DNA of 64,000 bases from Clostridiales bacterium COT073_COT-073 (GTDB lineage: Bacteria; Bacillota; Clostridia; Lachnospirales; Vallitaleaceae): assembly GCA_003858485.1 (NCBI GenBank), contig RQYD01000002.1, forward strand, positions 1 to 64,000, read 5' to 3'. Position numbers and translations under genes: made by a program. How positions within the stretch are numbered: the first letter of the stretch is position 1; every line of letters begins with the position of its first letter. Positions 7,631-15,464 of this stretch are shown here, in pieces. The notes below the pieces were generated by a model. It ran no database searches. It was given only the letters and a program-made list of their open reading frames with translations, and had not been told where the DNA came from.

Positions 7631-8104
7631 ATGTTTGGCTTATTTAAAAAAACAGAAACTTTAAATGCTCCGGTTAGTGGTAAAGTAATTCCGATTACGG
7701 AAGTTCAGGATGAAGTCTTTTCCCAGAAGATGATGGGGGATGGTTTTGCCATTCAGCCAAATGACAATGCTATCTATTCTCCGGCTGATGGTGAAATAGT
7801 GCAGGCTTTTAAAACAAAACATGCCCTCGTGCTTCGGACCAACAATGGAATTGAACTATTGCTTCATGTTGGCCTTGATACAGTTGAACTCAAGGGTGAA
7901 GGATTAACCATTCATGTAACGGATGGTCAAAAAGTAAAGGCCGGAGCTCCACTGATCACCGCTGATTTTGAACATATCAAAAGTCAGGGTAAGGGCACAG
8001 ATGTGATCATTGTCTTAATGAATCCAGATAAAATGAGCAGCTTTGATGTAACCTATGCAGATACTGCTGCTAATGAACCGGTATGCAAGATCAAATTAAA
8101 ATAA
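7631..8104 (+). CDS. PTS glucose-type EIIA protein
   Basis: A 157-residue cytosolic phosphocarrier of the Crr/EIIA-Glc family, which takes phosphate from HPr and passes it to a IIB domain. The active-site pair is visible: His64 in KTKHALV and the phospho-accepting His79 in LLLHVGLDTV. The order FGLFKK, APVSGKV, SPADGEI is typical. I choose the ATG at 7631 because homology begins there. The frame also stays open upstream through the repeat to a TTG at 7553. No Shine-Dalgarno sequence precedes 7631, because the adjoining bases belong to the inserted element, so translation may be weak or unusual. No IIB/IIC gene is near; ptsH and ptsI are at 49-51 kb. Confidence 0.9.
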   Translation: MFGLFKKTETLNAPVSGKVIPITEVQDEVFSQKMMGDGFAIQPNDNAIYSPADGEIVQAFKTKHALVLRTNNGIELLLHVGLDTVELKGEGLTIHVTDGQKVKAGAPLITADFEHIKSQGKGTDVIIVLMNPDKMSSFDVTYADTAANEPVCKIKLK

Positions 8105-8108
8105 ACGA

Positions 8109-8198
8109 GAGCTGCTGCAAAAACAAGCTTAGCTGTTGTCCTGGTTAAAAGTCAAAACCAAAGGACATAAAGCCCTGATGCAGCAGCTCCATTTTTTT
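8109..8198. terminator. Two-tier hairpin terminator after EIIA
   Basis: GAGCTGCTGCA (8109-8119) pairs perfectly with TGCAGCAGCTC (8179-8189), followed by CATTTTTTT. The 59-nt loop folds again (GTCC and TGGTT with AACCA and GGAC). It lies between convergent genes. Confidence 0.75.
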
Positions 8199-8207
8199 AT
8201 ATTTTAT

Positions 8208-9389
8208 TTATCCAACCTGTGCTGCACTGACCAATTGTTTGATTTCAAACATTCTGTCAGCGATTTTAATATTTTGCGGACAAAGCTTTTCACATTTGCG
8301 GCAAGCTGTGCATTGATGCGCCTGGTGCTTGGCTGTTAGAGCCTGGTACTCTGCCAGAAAAGCATCACCTCTGTTTCCACGACTGCCGCTGACCATCATT
8401 GGCAAGTCATTGTTTTGTGCTGCCTTATTATAAATCGCAAATATCGCTGGAATATCCACTCCGAAAGCACAGTCCATACAGTATCGGCAGGCTGTACAGG
8501 GAATGATTCCCTTTTTCAGGTAATTTTCCACCACCTGCTGAATTACTTCATACTCCCTGACTGTCATTGGCTTAAAATTGTGAAAAGTTTTTATATTATC
8601 TTCCACTTGCTCCATATTACTCATGCCACTTAGAACGGTGACCACATTGGGCAGGGAACATACATAGTTAAAGGCCCATGAAGCAATGCTTTGATCCGGT
8701 TTTTCCTCTTTCATCAGCTGAACAGATTCCTCCGGCAAACGTACCAGACTGCCGCCCCGGACCGGCTCCATCACAATACACGATACTTGATGATCTTCCA
8801 GTAATTTATAAAAAGTTTTTGCATTCTGCATATTCCAGTCCAAATAATTGATTTGCAGCTGTGCAAAATCCCAGCAATCATCATCTTCCAAAACTCTTTT
8901 CAATAATTTTTCATCTCCGTGAAAAGAAAATCCCAAATACTTAATTCTGCCCTGGCGCTTTTCTTCAAATAAGTATTCCTTTACGCCTGCCCCTAAATAT
9001 ACCTTTTCATAGTCTTTTTCTTTGTTCAGTGCATGCAACAAATAAAAGTCAAAATATTCAACCCCACAACGACTAAGCTGTTCTTCAAAAATCCGTTTCG
9101 CATCTTCCACTGATTTGATTCCAACCCAGCCTGGCATTTTATCTGCCAGATAAAAACTGGTGCGAGGATATTTTTTTAACACCCGGCCAATAAAGTTCTC
9201 TGATTTTCCTTCATGATAAATATAAGCAGTATCAAAATAATTAACTCCATTTTGATAAGCATAGTCAATCATCGCCTCAGCCTGTTTCTCATCAATCTCC
9301 TGAGTCCCCTCAATCAACGGAAACCTCATACAGCCAAATCCCAATAACGACTGCTTAGTTGGCATGCTCTGTAACGACCGATATTGCAT
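8208..9389 (-). CDS. Aldo/keto reductase with C-terminal [4Fe-4S] domain
   Basis: A 393-residue oxidoreductase. The N-terminal TIM barrel has the aldo/keto reductase tetrad: Asp and Tyr in NYFDTAYIYHEGKSE (about residues 45-59), Lys in ADKMP, His in YLLHAL. The last 110 residues carry ferredoxin-like cysteine motifs, CTACRYCMDC and CTACRKCEKLCP, which can hold two [4Fe-4S] clusters. This fusion is common in anaerobic Clostridia; its substrate is generally unknown. I start at the ATG at 9389, preceded by GGAGG at four bases, rather than an upstream in-frame codon. It is probably monocistronic and converges on the EIIA gene. Confidence 0.88.
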   Translation of the reverse strand: MQYRSLQSMPTKQSLLGFGCMRFPLIEGTQEIDEKQAEAMIDYAYQNGVNYFDTAYIYHEGKSENFIGRVLKKYPRTSFYLADKMPGWVGIKSVEDAKRIFEEQLSRCGVEYFDFYLLHALNKEKDYEKVYLGAGVKEYLFEEKRQGRIKYLGFSFHGDEKLLKRVLEDDDCWDFAQLQINYLDWNMQNAKTFYKLLEDHQVSCIVMEPVRGGSLVRLPEESVQLMKEEKPDQSIASWAFNYVCSLPNVVTVLSGMSNMEQVEDNIKTFHNFKPMTVREYEVIQQVVENYLKKGIIPCTACRYCMDCAFGVDIPAIFAIYNKAAQNNDLPMMVSGSRGNRGDAFLAEYQALTAKHQAHQCTACRKCEKLCPQNIKIADRMFEIKQLVSAAQVG

Positions 9390-9568
9390 ATTGCCTCCTT
9401 TTCCGAAAATCATCTTCAAGAACCACTTGAATAAATAGATTTTCTTTATTTTTACCTTTTTACCTTATGTGCCATCTTTCAAAATATAGGATCTAATCTC
9501 AAATCTCCCGAAAAAGAGGTTGCCCTCCTTCCTCCCTCCAAGATTATAGTCATTTCCAGCCTGCTGAT

Positions 9569-10303
9569 TTACAAGACACTCCCCGATTTCAGCATATCTG
9601 GCGATAACTGATAGATATTATCCTTCCTCTCCACTACAATTTTAGCCTTTTGGCTCATTTCCTGATCCTGCATAATTTTTTGCAGTAATTCTTTGGTCGG
9701 ATTCATGGCTACCGGATTACCTACTGATTTCAGCATTAAAAAATCACCAGCGGTATCACCATAGGCGTATGAAGTAGCCAAATCAATCTCATACTCCTCA
9801 ACTAATTTCATAATTTCCTTTTGTTTACTGGCACTATCCCAAAGCGGAAACAAATTGCCGGTATAGCGATTATCCTGATCCAGTTCATAAATCGTTCCCC
9901 GATATGCATCAAAACCATGTTTAATGCTCATTGCCCGCACCAACTCATAGGGTGATCCGGAAACGGTAATTACCATATGTCCTTGCTGCTTATGCCATAA
10001 AATCTTATCCCGGGTATAAATATAGACTTTATCTCCCTTTTGCTCTACTACCTTATTGGCAATATATTCAACCTGTGATTGATGCAAACCCCGGACTACT
10101 TCAATGTAAATTTCGGCCATTTTCAGTAAATAATCATCATAATTGCCAACCCGCTTATCCCATTGATTATACTTATCCCGAACCTCCTGATACCAAACAC
10201 TTTCATCAATAATATCCGATTTAATAAATTTCTTAAAAATACTGGTAATTAATCCCTCACGGTAAAGAGTTCCATCAATGTCAAAAAAAGCTGCTGTTTT
10301 CAT
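9569..10303 (-). CDS. HAD-IB family phosphatase (SerB-like)
   Basis: A 244-residue hydrolase of the haloacid dehalogenase superfamily, subfamily IB. Motif I is FFDIDGTLY (nucleophile Asp8, Asp10), motif II lies in VITVSGSPYEL, and motif IV in SYAYGDTAGDFLML. Such enzymes remove phosphate from small molecules, for example phosphoserine or lipid precursors; the substrate cannot be read from sequence. GGAGG stands five bases before the ATG at 10303, and an in-frame GTG at 10315 lies upstream of that ribosome site. It has no obvious operon partner. The helical cap between motifs I and II is of normal size. Confidence 0.85.
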   Translation of the reverse strand: MKTAAFFDIDGTLYREGLITSIFKKFIKSDIIDESVWYQEVRDKYNQWDKRVGNYDDYLLKMAEIYIEVVRGLHQSQVEYIANKVVEQKGDKVYIYTRDKILWHKQQGHMVITVSGSPYELVRAMSIKHGFDAYRGTIYELDQDNRYTGNLFPLWDSASKQKEIMKLVEEYEIDLATSYAYGDTAGDFLMLKSVGNPVAMNPTKELLQKIMQDQEMSQKAKIVVERKDNIYQLSPDMLKSGSVL

Positions 10304-10446
10304 ATCTGCCTCCACCGATTTTCTTATGCTCTATATTTAGCTTCTGCTTCTTATTTTAATGTTTTTTTCAACTAAAGTCAAATGCTATTCCAAAAAGTTC
10401 TCCCGACATCAGCAGCTGAAATAAGTCTGCCGGTCATTCAAAATAT

Positions 10447-10474
10447 AAAATCCCGCATCATTTTGATACGGGAT
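10447..10474 (-). terminator. Terminator of the pilus gene cluster
   Basis: ATCCCGCATCA (10450-10460) pairs with TGATACGGGAT (10464-10473) with one mismatch. On the minus strand it follows the last prepilin gene and runs into T-rich sequence. Confidence 0.75.
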
Positions 10475-10483
10475 AATAATCAT

Positions 10484-10993
10484 TTAATTCACTTTTATGT
10501 CGGAAAAATGAGGTTCATCCTCCGGATTAAAAAACTCAGCCTGATATTGCGACCACTTTTTAGTTTTCAACTGAAATGATTGCTCTCTTTTTTCCAGTAC
10601 AAATTCCATATGAATGCTTTTAGGAAATTCTTTTCCCTGCTCATGAACCTGCATTTCAATCAAAAACGGCTGTTGCTCATCATCATTCTTTTGAAACGAA
10701 CAATTTGCATTACTCTTTAAAAAACGAATCAGGGAATTTTCAATACGATCCACATCTACCCCTGCTTCATCCAGATCCAGAGTGTCCTCCAAATAAGCAT
10801 ATGCCTTAATGGCTTCCCCATTTAAAGCATAGTACTCTTTTAACCATGATGCATTTTTCTGGGCCAACTTTTTAGAAGCAACGGAAGTCGTTAAGGCTGC
10901 TAATCCAAATATCATCAAAATGATCATCATAATCATAATCAAAACCGAAGTCGCTCCCCGATTATTCTTTAAATACTTTTCAAATAATCGCAT
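10484..10993 (-). CDS. PilX-like minor pilin / pseudopilus protein
   Basis: A 169-residue protein with a single N-terminal hydrophobic helix (about residues 16-40, rich in Ile/Met) preceded by KNNRGATSVLI. This resembles PilX/GspK-like prepilins, which lack the strict GFTLIE form. The rest is a soluble, charged domain with no recognised fold. It is the last gene of the minus-strand pilus set: its ATG at 10993 begins one base after the stop of the preceding gene and has GGGGGAG just upstream. I favour this ATG over one 21 bases upstream inside that gene. The role in pilus tip assembly is inferred from position. Confidence 0.65.
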   Translation of the reverse strand: MRLFEKYLKNNRGATSVLIMIMMIILMIFGLAALTTSVASKKLAQKNASWLKEYYALNGEAIKAYAYLEDTLDLDEAGVDVDRIENSLIRFLKSNANCSFQKNDDEQQPFLIEMQVHEQGKEFPKSIHMEFVLEKREQSFQLKTKKWSQYQAEFFNPEDEPHFSDIKVN

Positions 10994-10994
10994 C

Positions 10995-11444
10995 TTACTC
11001 CCCCTTTTTCTCATAAAAATATGTGGTCATTTGCAGTGGTACTTCTTCCTGATCAGCAAAAGCTAAAGCTGTTACCAAATAAAGTTTTCCTTTTTTTAAT
11101 TCTTCCTTTTCTTTAAAAATCAGCTGAATATAATAATTTGACTCATCTTTAGCCACAGTTTTTAAGTGTTCATCATAGAAAAAATCAAAATTCACTTGCT
11201 TATTTTCTTGCACCTGCGCAGCCGGTTGACTGTGCTCAGCAAATCCGTCAATCGTATCTTCAGCAATTAAAGTTTCAAATAGATTACTGATTAAAAAGGT
11301 CTTATCATCTGTAATTTTACCCTGCTTTTGAACTGCATCCGATTTAATAAACAGCTCTAAAAAAATGGCCGAAATAATTGACAGGACTGCAATTGAGATA
11401 ATGATTTCAATTAAGGTAAAACCCTTGTTATTATGTTTTATCAT
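10995..11444 (-). CDS. Type IV prepilin-like protein (PilV/GspI type)
   Basis: A 149-residue prepilin. A short basic leader (MIKHNNKG) precedes the class III cleavage and N-methylation motif GFTLIE, with Glu at mature position 5, and a hydrophobic helix of about 20 residues (IIISIAVLSIISAIFLELF). Prepilin peptidase would cut after Gly8. The globular part is short, as in minor pilins. The ATG overlaps the stop of the upstream gene by four bases (ATGA) and has GGAGG seven bases before it, so the two are translationally coupled. Confidence 0.82.
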   Translation of the reverse strand: MIKHNNKGFTLIEIIISIAVLSIISAIFLELFIKSDAVQKQGKITDDKTFLISNLFETLIAEDTIDGFAEHSQPAAQVQENKQVNFDFFYDEHLKTVAKDESNYYIQLIFKEKEELKKGKLYLVTALAFADQEEVPLQMTTYFYEKKGE

Positions 11445-11929
11445 TTCATTCCCTCCAATTGCATGGCCACAAATTGCTTAACTTCTTCCTCTGCAAAAGT
11501 ATACAATATTTCTACACCTTTCGGCACCAGTACAAAACGAATGGTTTCCGCATCCACATCAACCACCGGCTCTCCCAGCTCAGGAGTAAAACTATCTGCC
11601 TCCGCCAGATAAGCCTCACAAATTTTGCCATCATAATAATAAATAATGGTTTTATATTCACTTTCTTCGCCATCATGATAGATTTCCAGCAAATCCATAT
11701 CTGAATTTGTATCATGTGTAATCTGAACAGCATTAACCTGATTATTCTGTTTCAATTTCATACGCAGATACGAGGTGGAAATTCGCATTTTTTCTGTCTG
11801 CTCTTTTTCGTCCAATATTTTACCATAACTGGTTTTTCCGCTGATAATCATGGATACCATTGAAATAGTAAACATCATAAACAATATCATGACAAACAAA
11901 GACTCTGTTGAAATTGCTTTCTTATTCAT
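11441..11929 (-). CDS. Pilus-cluster membrane protein, DUF4860-like
   Basis: A 162-residue protein with one N-terminal transmembrane helix (about residues 9-30, SLFVMILFMMFTISMVSMII) preceded by MNKKAISTE, and an extracytoplasmic domain with a YYYDGKICEAYLAE segment. It resembles the DUF4860 proteins found beside GspF-like genes in Clostridia. It is probably a minor pseudopilin or assembly partner, though no biochemical role is known to me. Its start overlaps the end of the upstream 108-residue gene by eight bases. AAGGAG lies nine bases before the ATG. Confidence 0.6.
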   Translation of the reverse strand: MNKKAISTESLFVMILFMMFTISMVSMIISGKTSYGKILDEKEQTEKMRISTSYLRMKLKQNNQVNAVQITHDTNSDMDLLEIYHDGEESEYKTIIYYYDGKICEAYLAEADSFTPELGEPVVDVDAETIRFVLVPKGVEILYTFAEEEVKQFVAMQLEGMK

Positions 11930-12248
11930 GTCCTGTTTCTCCTTCCACCTTTTTCATTACTTTGATATCCGGCAAAATATTGGAAGCAAAAGCATCATAA
12001 TAATAGACATACTGATTTTCATTAATGATTAAGCCATAGTTTTTCTGCAAATATTCCAAGCTGGATGGATAACTCCCTTCCAGTGCATAACAGGCTGTCG
12101 CATAATGACGAATAATTTCTTCAATTTTATCGGTTCCCATTTCTTTATCCGAAATATCATAATTATTTAAATGATAAACAATCAGCACCAGGCAAATCAA
12201 AATAAAGAATAAAGAAACGAAATTACCATTGATCGGGAAACGCTTCAT
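11922..12248 (-). CDS. Small membrane protein of the pilus cluster
   Basis: A 108-residue protein with one N-terminal transmembrane helix (about residues 10-28, FVSLFFILICLVLIVYHL). The outer domain contains YALEGSYPSSLEYLQKNYG and a tyrosine-rich YVYYYDAF. The YxxxGSYP pattern is reminiscent of the region after the hydrophobic helix in pseudopilins, so this may be a divergent pilin. It lies eight bases after gspF, and GGAGG precedes the ATG by four bases. Function is inferred from position only. Confidence 0.6.
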   Translation of the reverse strand: MKRFPINGNFVSLFFILICLVLIVYHLNNYDISDKEMGTDKIEEIIRHYATACYALEGSYPSSLEYLQKNYGLIINENQYVYYYDAFASNILPDIKVMKKVEGETGHE

Positions 12249-12256
12249 AGTCCCTC

Positions 12257-13309
12257 CTATCCAATGTTATTCATAATGCTGATAACTGGTAATACTACTG
12301 AAATCAAAATAACGCCAACAATTACTGACAAAATAACAATTAACAACGGCTCCAGTACACTGGTCAAACGTGTTAATTTATCATCAACATCCCGATCCAT
12401 TTCATCAGCTGCACGCAGCAGGGCATGATCCATTTGTCCGGTAGCTACACCCACAGAAAATAATTTAATTAACAAATTAGGAAATAAATTTAATGTTTCG
12501 ATTACTTCATCCAATCCTTTCCCCTCTGCTACCTGACTAATTGATGCTTTAATTCTCTCAGCCAAATATTCATTATCAATAATTGGATAAATCATTTCCA
12601 ATGCCCGGTTAGCCGACATACCGCTGGTCAATAAAAGTCCCAGATTTCTGGCAAAACGAGCTGCCAACAAAGAAGCCGTCAAATCTTTTTGGTATGGAAT
12701 AAAAAATTTCATTTTATCAAAAAGCACTTTTCCTTTTTCCGTTTTCTTATAATAAGATATTGCTACACCAATTAATAATAAAACCAAAAGGATAACCCAG
12801 CCATAACTTTTCAGAAATAAACCTGTTTTTAAAATCACTTTGGTTACCGCCGGTATATCACCACCCAGCGACTTTAGCACCCGATCAAACATCGGCATGA
12901 CCTCAGTGATCAATAAAATAATTACCCCAAACATCAAACAAGTTAAAATCAATGGATAAGTTACTGCCTGTTTTACTTTTTTTACAGTTACCACATCCCG
13001 TTCATAAGTTTGGGCAACCTGTTCCAAAATCTCCGCCAGATTACCGCTTTCTTCTCCAATTGTCACCATATTAACATAAAAAGTGGAAAATACTTCTTCT
13101 TGCTCCTTAATCGCATCACCAAAACTATAGCCCATATAAATTTTAGCAACCATTTCCTCCAATGCTTTTACCAAAAGAGCGTCCTCTGACTTGGAACGAA
13201 TAATATCGAGTCCTTCGGTAATGCTGATATCAGAATTAAGGGCAAGCGCCAACTGCCTTGAAAACAGAATCCGCTCAGACTTTCCTAATTTGCCTTTACT
13301 TGCTTTCAT
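12257..13309 (-). CDS. Type II secretion / type IV pilus inner-membrane protein GspF/PilC
   Basis: A 350-residue polytopic platform protein that couples the cytosolic ATPase to pilus growth. It has the two tandem T2SSF domains (about residues 10-135 and 210-335) and hydrophobic segments near 113-139, 168-188 and 317-349. GEESGNLAEILEQ and GVATGQMDHALLRAADEMD are the conserved ends of the two halves. GGAGG lies five bases before the ATG. It begins the downstream part of the pilus set and is separated from pilT by about 580 bp holding two copies of the hairpin element. Confidence 0.87.
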   Translation of the reverse strand: MKASKGKLGKSERILFSRQLALALNSDISITEGLDIIRSKSEDALLVKALEEMVAKIYMGYSFGDAIKEQEEVFSTFYVNMVTIGEESGNLAEILEQVAQTYERDVVTVKKVKQAVTYPLILTCLMFGVIILLITEVMPMFDRVLKSLGGDIPAVTKVILKTGLFLKSYGWVILLVLLLIGVAISYYKKTEKGKVLFDKMKFFIPYQKDLTASLLAARFARNLGLLLTSGMSANRALEMIYPIIDNEYLAERIKASISQVAEGKGLDEVIETLNLFPNLLIKLFSVGVATGQMDHALLRAADEMDRDVDDKLTRLTSVLEPLLIVILSVIVGVILISVVLPVISIMNNIG

Positions 13310-13388
13310 TCTTTCCTCCTAACACATTTTCATCCAATCCTTTGCTACTAGTTCTATCGTCAGTTTCCATCTTTACTTTATATATGAA

Positions 13389-13456
13389 TTTAACTTTCCC
13401 ACTGTCTTTTTGATATCTGTCCGCCTCTTTCACAACTGGCATTGCCGGATTGCTTT
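13389..13456 (-). repeat. Decayed end of the modular hairpin element
   Basis: TTTAACTTTCCCACTGTC followed by TTTTTGA, TCCGCCTC and GGATTGCTTTC lines up with the right end and first module of the element in reversed orientation, with many changes. The opposite end is not recognisable. Confidence 0.55.
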
Positions 13457-13495
13457 CAGGGCAAATTCATCCATACCAAAACCTTAACATAATAA

Positions 13496-13770
13496 CTCAA
13501 CTTTCCCACGTTCCCTGGAACAGTCTTTTTTATGGCGTGTGCCGCGGAAGCATCTTTTCGCAGAAAAGTGCGAAAGCGGTGTGCAACCGCAAGCAACTTT
13601 GCAAAGCAAATTGCGAAAGCGTGTGCTGCGATAGCAATCTTACGAAGTAAGTTGCGAAAGCAGGGTGTGCCGCGAAAGCCATCTTACGAAGTATGTGGCG
13701 AAAGCGGGGGAACCCATGCGCCCGCTCTTCAGAGCGGGATAGGGTCAAAAAAGACTGTGGGAAAGTTGAG
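13496..13770 (+). mobile_element. Intact modular hairpin element, four modules
   Basis: This is the reference copy, 275 bp. It starts CTCAACTTTCCCAC and ends GTGGGAAAGTTGAG. It is flanked by a perfect duplication of ATAATAA (13489-13495 and 13771-13777). After a left hairpin GTTCC/GGAAC (13510-13521) come four modules with 22-nt hairpins at 13550-13571, 13593-13614, 13634-13655 and 13678-13699. Each ends in the box GCGAAAGC. A right hairpin CCCGCTC/GAGCGGG lies at 13721-13738. It has no transposase. Confidence 0.9.
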
Positions 13771-13778
13771 ATAATAAT

Positions 13779-13870
13779 GAGCTCCTGCAAAATGATGATT
13801 TTTACTCAGATACGGTTTTGCCCAAACAAAACCCCATATTGCTTGTAAAAAAGACTACCTGCAGCAGCTC
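13779..13870. terminator. Two-tier long-loop hairpin after pilT
   Basis: GAGCTCCTGCA (13779-13789) pairs with TGCAGCAGCTC (13860-13870) with one mismatch. The loop holds a second hairpin, GGTTTTG/CAAAACC. It lacks a good T run on either side, so a termination role is uncertain. Confidence 0.45.
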
Positions 13871-13886
13871 TAAAAAATCTGATTTT

Positions 13887-14990
13887 TTATAAATTTGGCT
13901 GATTCAAATAATTTTCAAATAATTGAGAATCATTGGCTTTATAAAAACCAACTTCATGGGTAATCACACCTTCTCTGACCAGTTTAGCCAAAGTTCTCTC
14001 TAAAGATACCATTCCTTGTTTGACACCGGTTTGAATTAAATTAGACACCTGAAAATGTTTACCTTCCCGAATCATATTGCGCACCGCCGGTGTCACCACC
14101 AATACTTCTGCCACTGCAATTAAACCTGAACCATCGGCTTTGGGCAATAATTGCTGAGAAACCACTCCCTCTAACACTGTAGCCAATTGGCTTTGAACTT
14201 GGGAGTGCTGCTCTTTACTAAATACATCCAAAATTCTGTCAATTGCCTTAACTGCACTGCTGGTATGTAAGGTGGTCAGCACCAAATGTCCGGTTTCTGC
14301 TGCGGTTAAAGCTGTCGACATGGTTTCCATATCCCGCATTTCTCCAACCATAATGACATCGGGATCTTCTCTTAATGCCGATTTTAAAGCAGAAGCAAAA
14401 TCAAGAGCATCGCCCCCCACTTCTCTTTGAGTGATCATACTGTTTTTATGACTATGTAAATACTCCAAAGGATCCTCAATGGTAATAATATGATATTTGT
14501 AGTTGGTATTGACATAATCAACCAAACTGGCCAAAGTAGTTGATTTTCCACTGCCGGTTGCACCGGTAATCAATACCAGTCCCTTGGGTCTGGCTGTAAA
14601 ATTTTTAATCACTTCCGGCAAACCCAAATTTTCAAATTGAGGAATTTCAATTGGCAATGCCCGAATGGCAATGGCATAGGTACCACGCTGATAATACACA
14701 TTGCAACGAAAACGCCCCAAATTTCTTCGGGAATAAGAAAAATCCAGGGATTTTTCTCTTTGCAGTTCTTGTAACTGAAATTTTGTTAAATAAGCATGAA
14801 CAAATCCGGATATTTGATCCGGCAATATTTTTTCACTATCTTCGACTTCCATTAATTCCGAATTTACCCGCATCAGCGGTTTAGTCCCGGCACAAAGATG
14901 CAAATCTGTGCCTTTTTTTTCCATTGTCTTAGCTAACAACAAATCCATGTAATCCAGCTGCAATGAGTTTTCCATATGTCTGATCTCCAT
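13887..14990 (-). CDS. pilT: PilT-type twitching motility ATPase
   Basis: A 367-residue hexameric secretion ATPase that powers pilus retraction. The N-terminal PAS-like domain has GTDLHLCAG. Walker A is GATGSGKST (about residue 142), the Asp box is in TIEDPLEY, Walker B is in EDPDVIMVGEMRD, and the His box is HLVLTTLHT. The AIRALP motif before Walker A is also PilT-like. It starts 36 bases after sufU on the same strand. No PilB/GspE extension ATPase or prepilin peptidase is in the window. Two ATGs are possible (14990 and 14975); I keep the first, preceded by GGTGGAG. The C-terminus is of normal length. Confidence 0.88.
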   Translation of the reverse strand: MEIRHMENSLQLDYMDLLLAKTMEKKGTDLHLCAGTKPLMRVNSELMEVEDSEKILPDQISGFVHAYLTKFQLQELQREKSLDFSYSRRNLGRFRCNVYYQRGTYAIAIRALPIEIPQFENLGLPEVIKNFTARPKGLVLITGATGSGKSTTLASLVDYVNTNYKYHIITIEDPLEYLHSHKNSMITQREVGGDALDFASALKSALREDPDVIMVGEMRDMETMSTALTAAETGHLVLTTLHTSSAVKAIDRILDVFSKEQHSQVQSQLATVLEGVVSQQLLPKADGSGLIAVAEVLVVTPAVRNMIREGKHFQVSNLIQTGVKQGMVSLERTLAKLVREGVITHEVGFYKANDSQLFENYLNQPNL

Positions 14991-15026
14991 TTCTCCACCT
15001 TGAGCCTATGGGTGCAAATAATATTC

Positions 15027-15464
15027 CTACTGTCCTAACTGTTTTTTCAATACTTCATCTAATGTATGCCAGGCCAAAACTGCACATTTTACCCGCGCCG
15101 GCATATTTTTAATATTCGCTAATATCACTGCATCTTCCAAAACATCTTCCAATTCCGCTTCCGTTTTTTGGCCTTTAATCATCCCTAAAAAGGCCTCTGT
15201 TTTCTCCTTGGCAGCCGTCACCGACAAACCTTTGATCAAATCAATCATCATTGATGTAGACGCCTGACTGATGGCACAGCCCGTTCCCGTAAAAGCAGCA
15301 TCAATAATCTTGTCCTCTTTGATGTCCAGCTCTAAAGTAATGTCATCTCCGCAGCTTGGATTATGTCCATGCTCTTTATGAGTGACTTCCGGCAATGACC
15401 GACGATTATGCGTTGAACGATTATGCTCGGTAATAACCTCTGTATAAATTTGACTAAGATCCAT
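15027..15464 (-). CDS. sufU: SufU, sulfur-transfer protein for SufS
   Basis: A 145-residue zinc-dependent sulfurtransferase that accepts persulfide sulfur from SufS. The ligands are Cys38 and Asp40 in NPSCGDD, Cys63 in GTGCAISQAS and Cys127 in ARVKCAVLAW, as in Gram-positive SufU rather than scaffold IscU. The insertion between residues 75 and 100 that separates SufU from IscU is present. Its start overlaps the end of sufS by 11 bases, so translation is likely coupled. It ends the SUF operon, and pilT follows after 36 bases. Confidence 0.92.
   Translation of the reverse strand: MDLSQIYTEVITEHNRSTHNRRSLPEVTHKEHGHNPSCGDDITLELDIKEDKIIDAAFTGTGCAISQASTSMMIDLIKGLSVTAAKEKTEAFLGMIKGQKTEAELEDVLEDAVILANIKNMPARVKCAVLAWHTLDEVLKKQLGQ

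Larger units (their letters stand above)
13310..13886. other. Gene-free interval between pilT and gspF
   Basis: It contains a decayed element end (13389-13456), an intact four-module element (13496-13770) with perfect heptamer duplications, and a two-tier hairpin (13779-13870). Short open frames across it are element sequence, not genes. Confidence 0.75.

Noticed and set aside
13530-13790. Open reading frames across the repeat elements (also 19389-19649, 29319-29603, 57241-57545)
   Set aside because: They translate the element itself, appear in several frames with similar low-complexity text, and have no ribosome sites.
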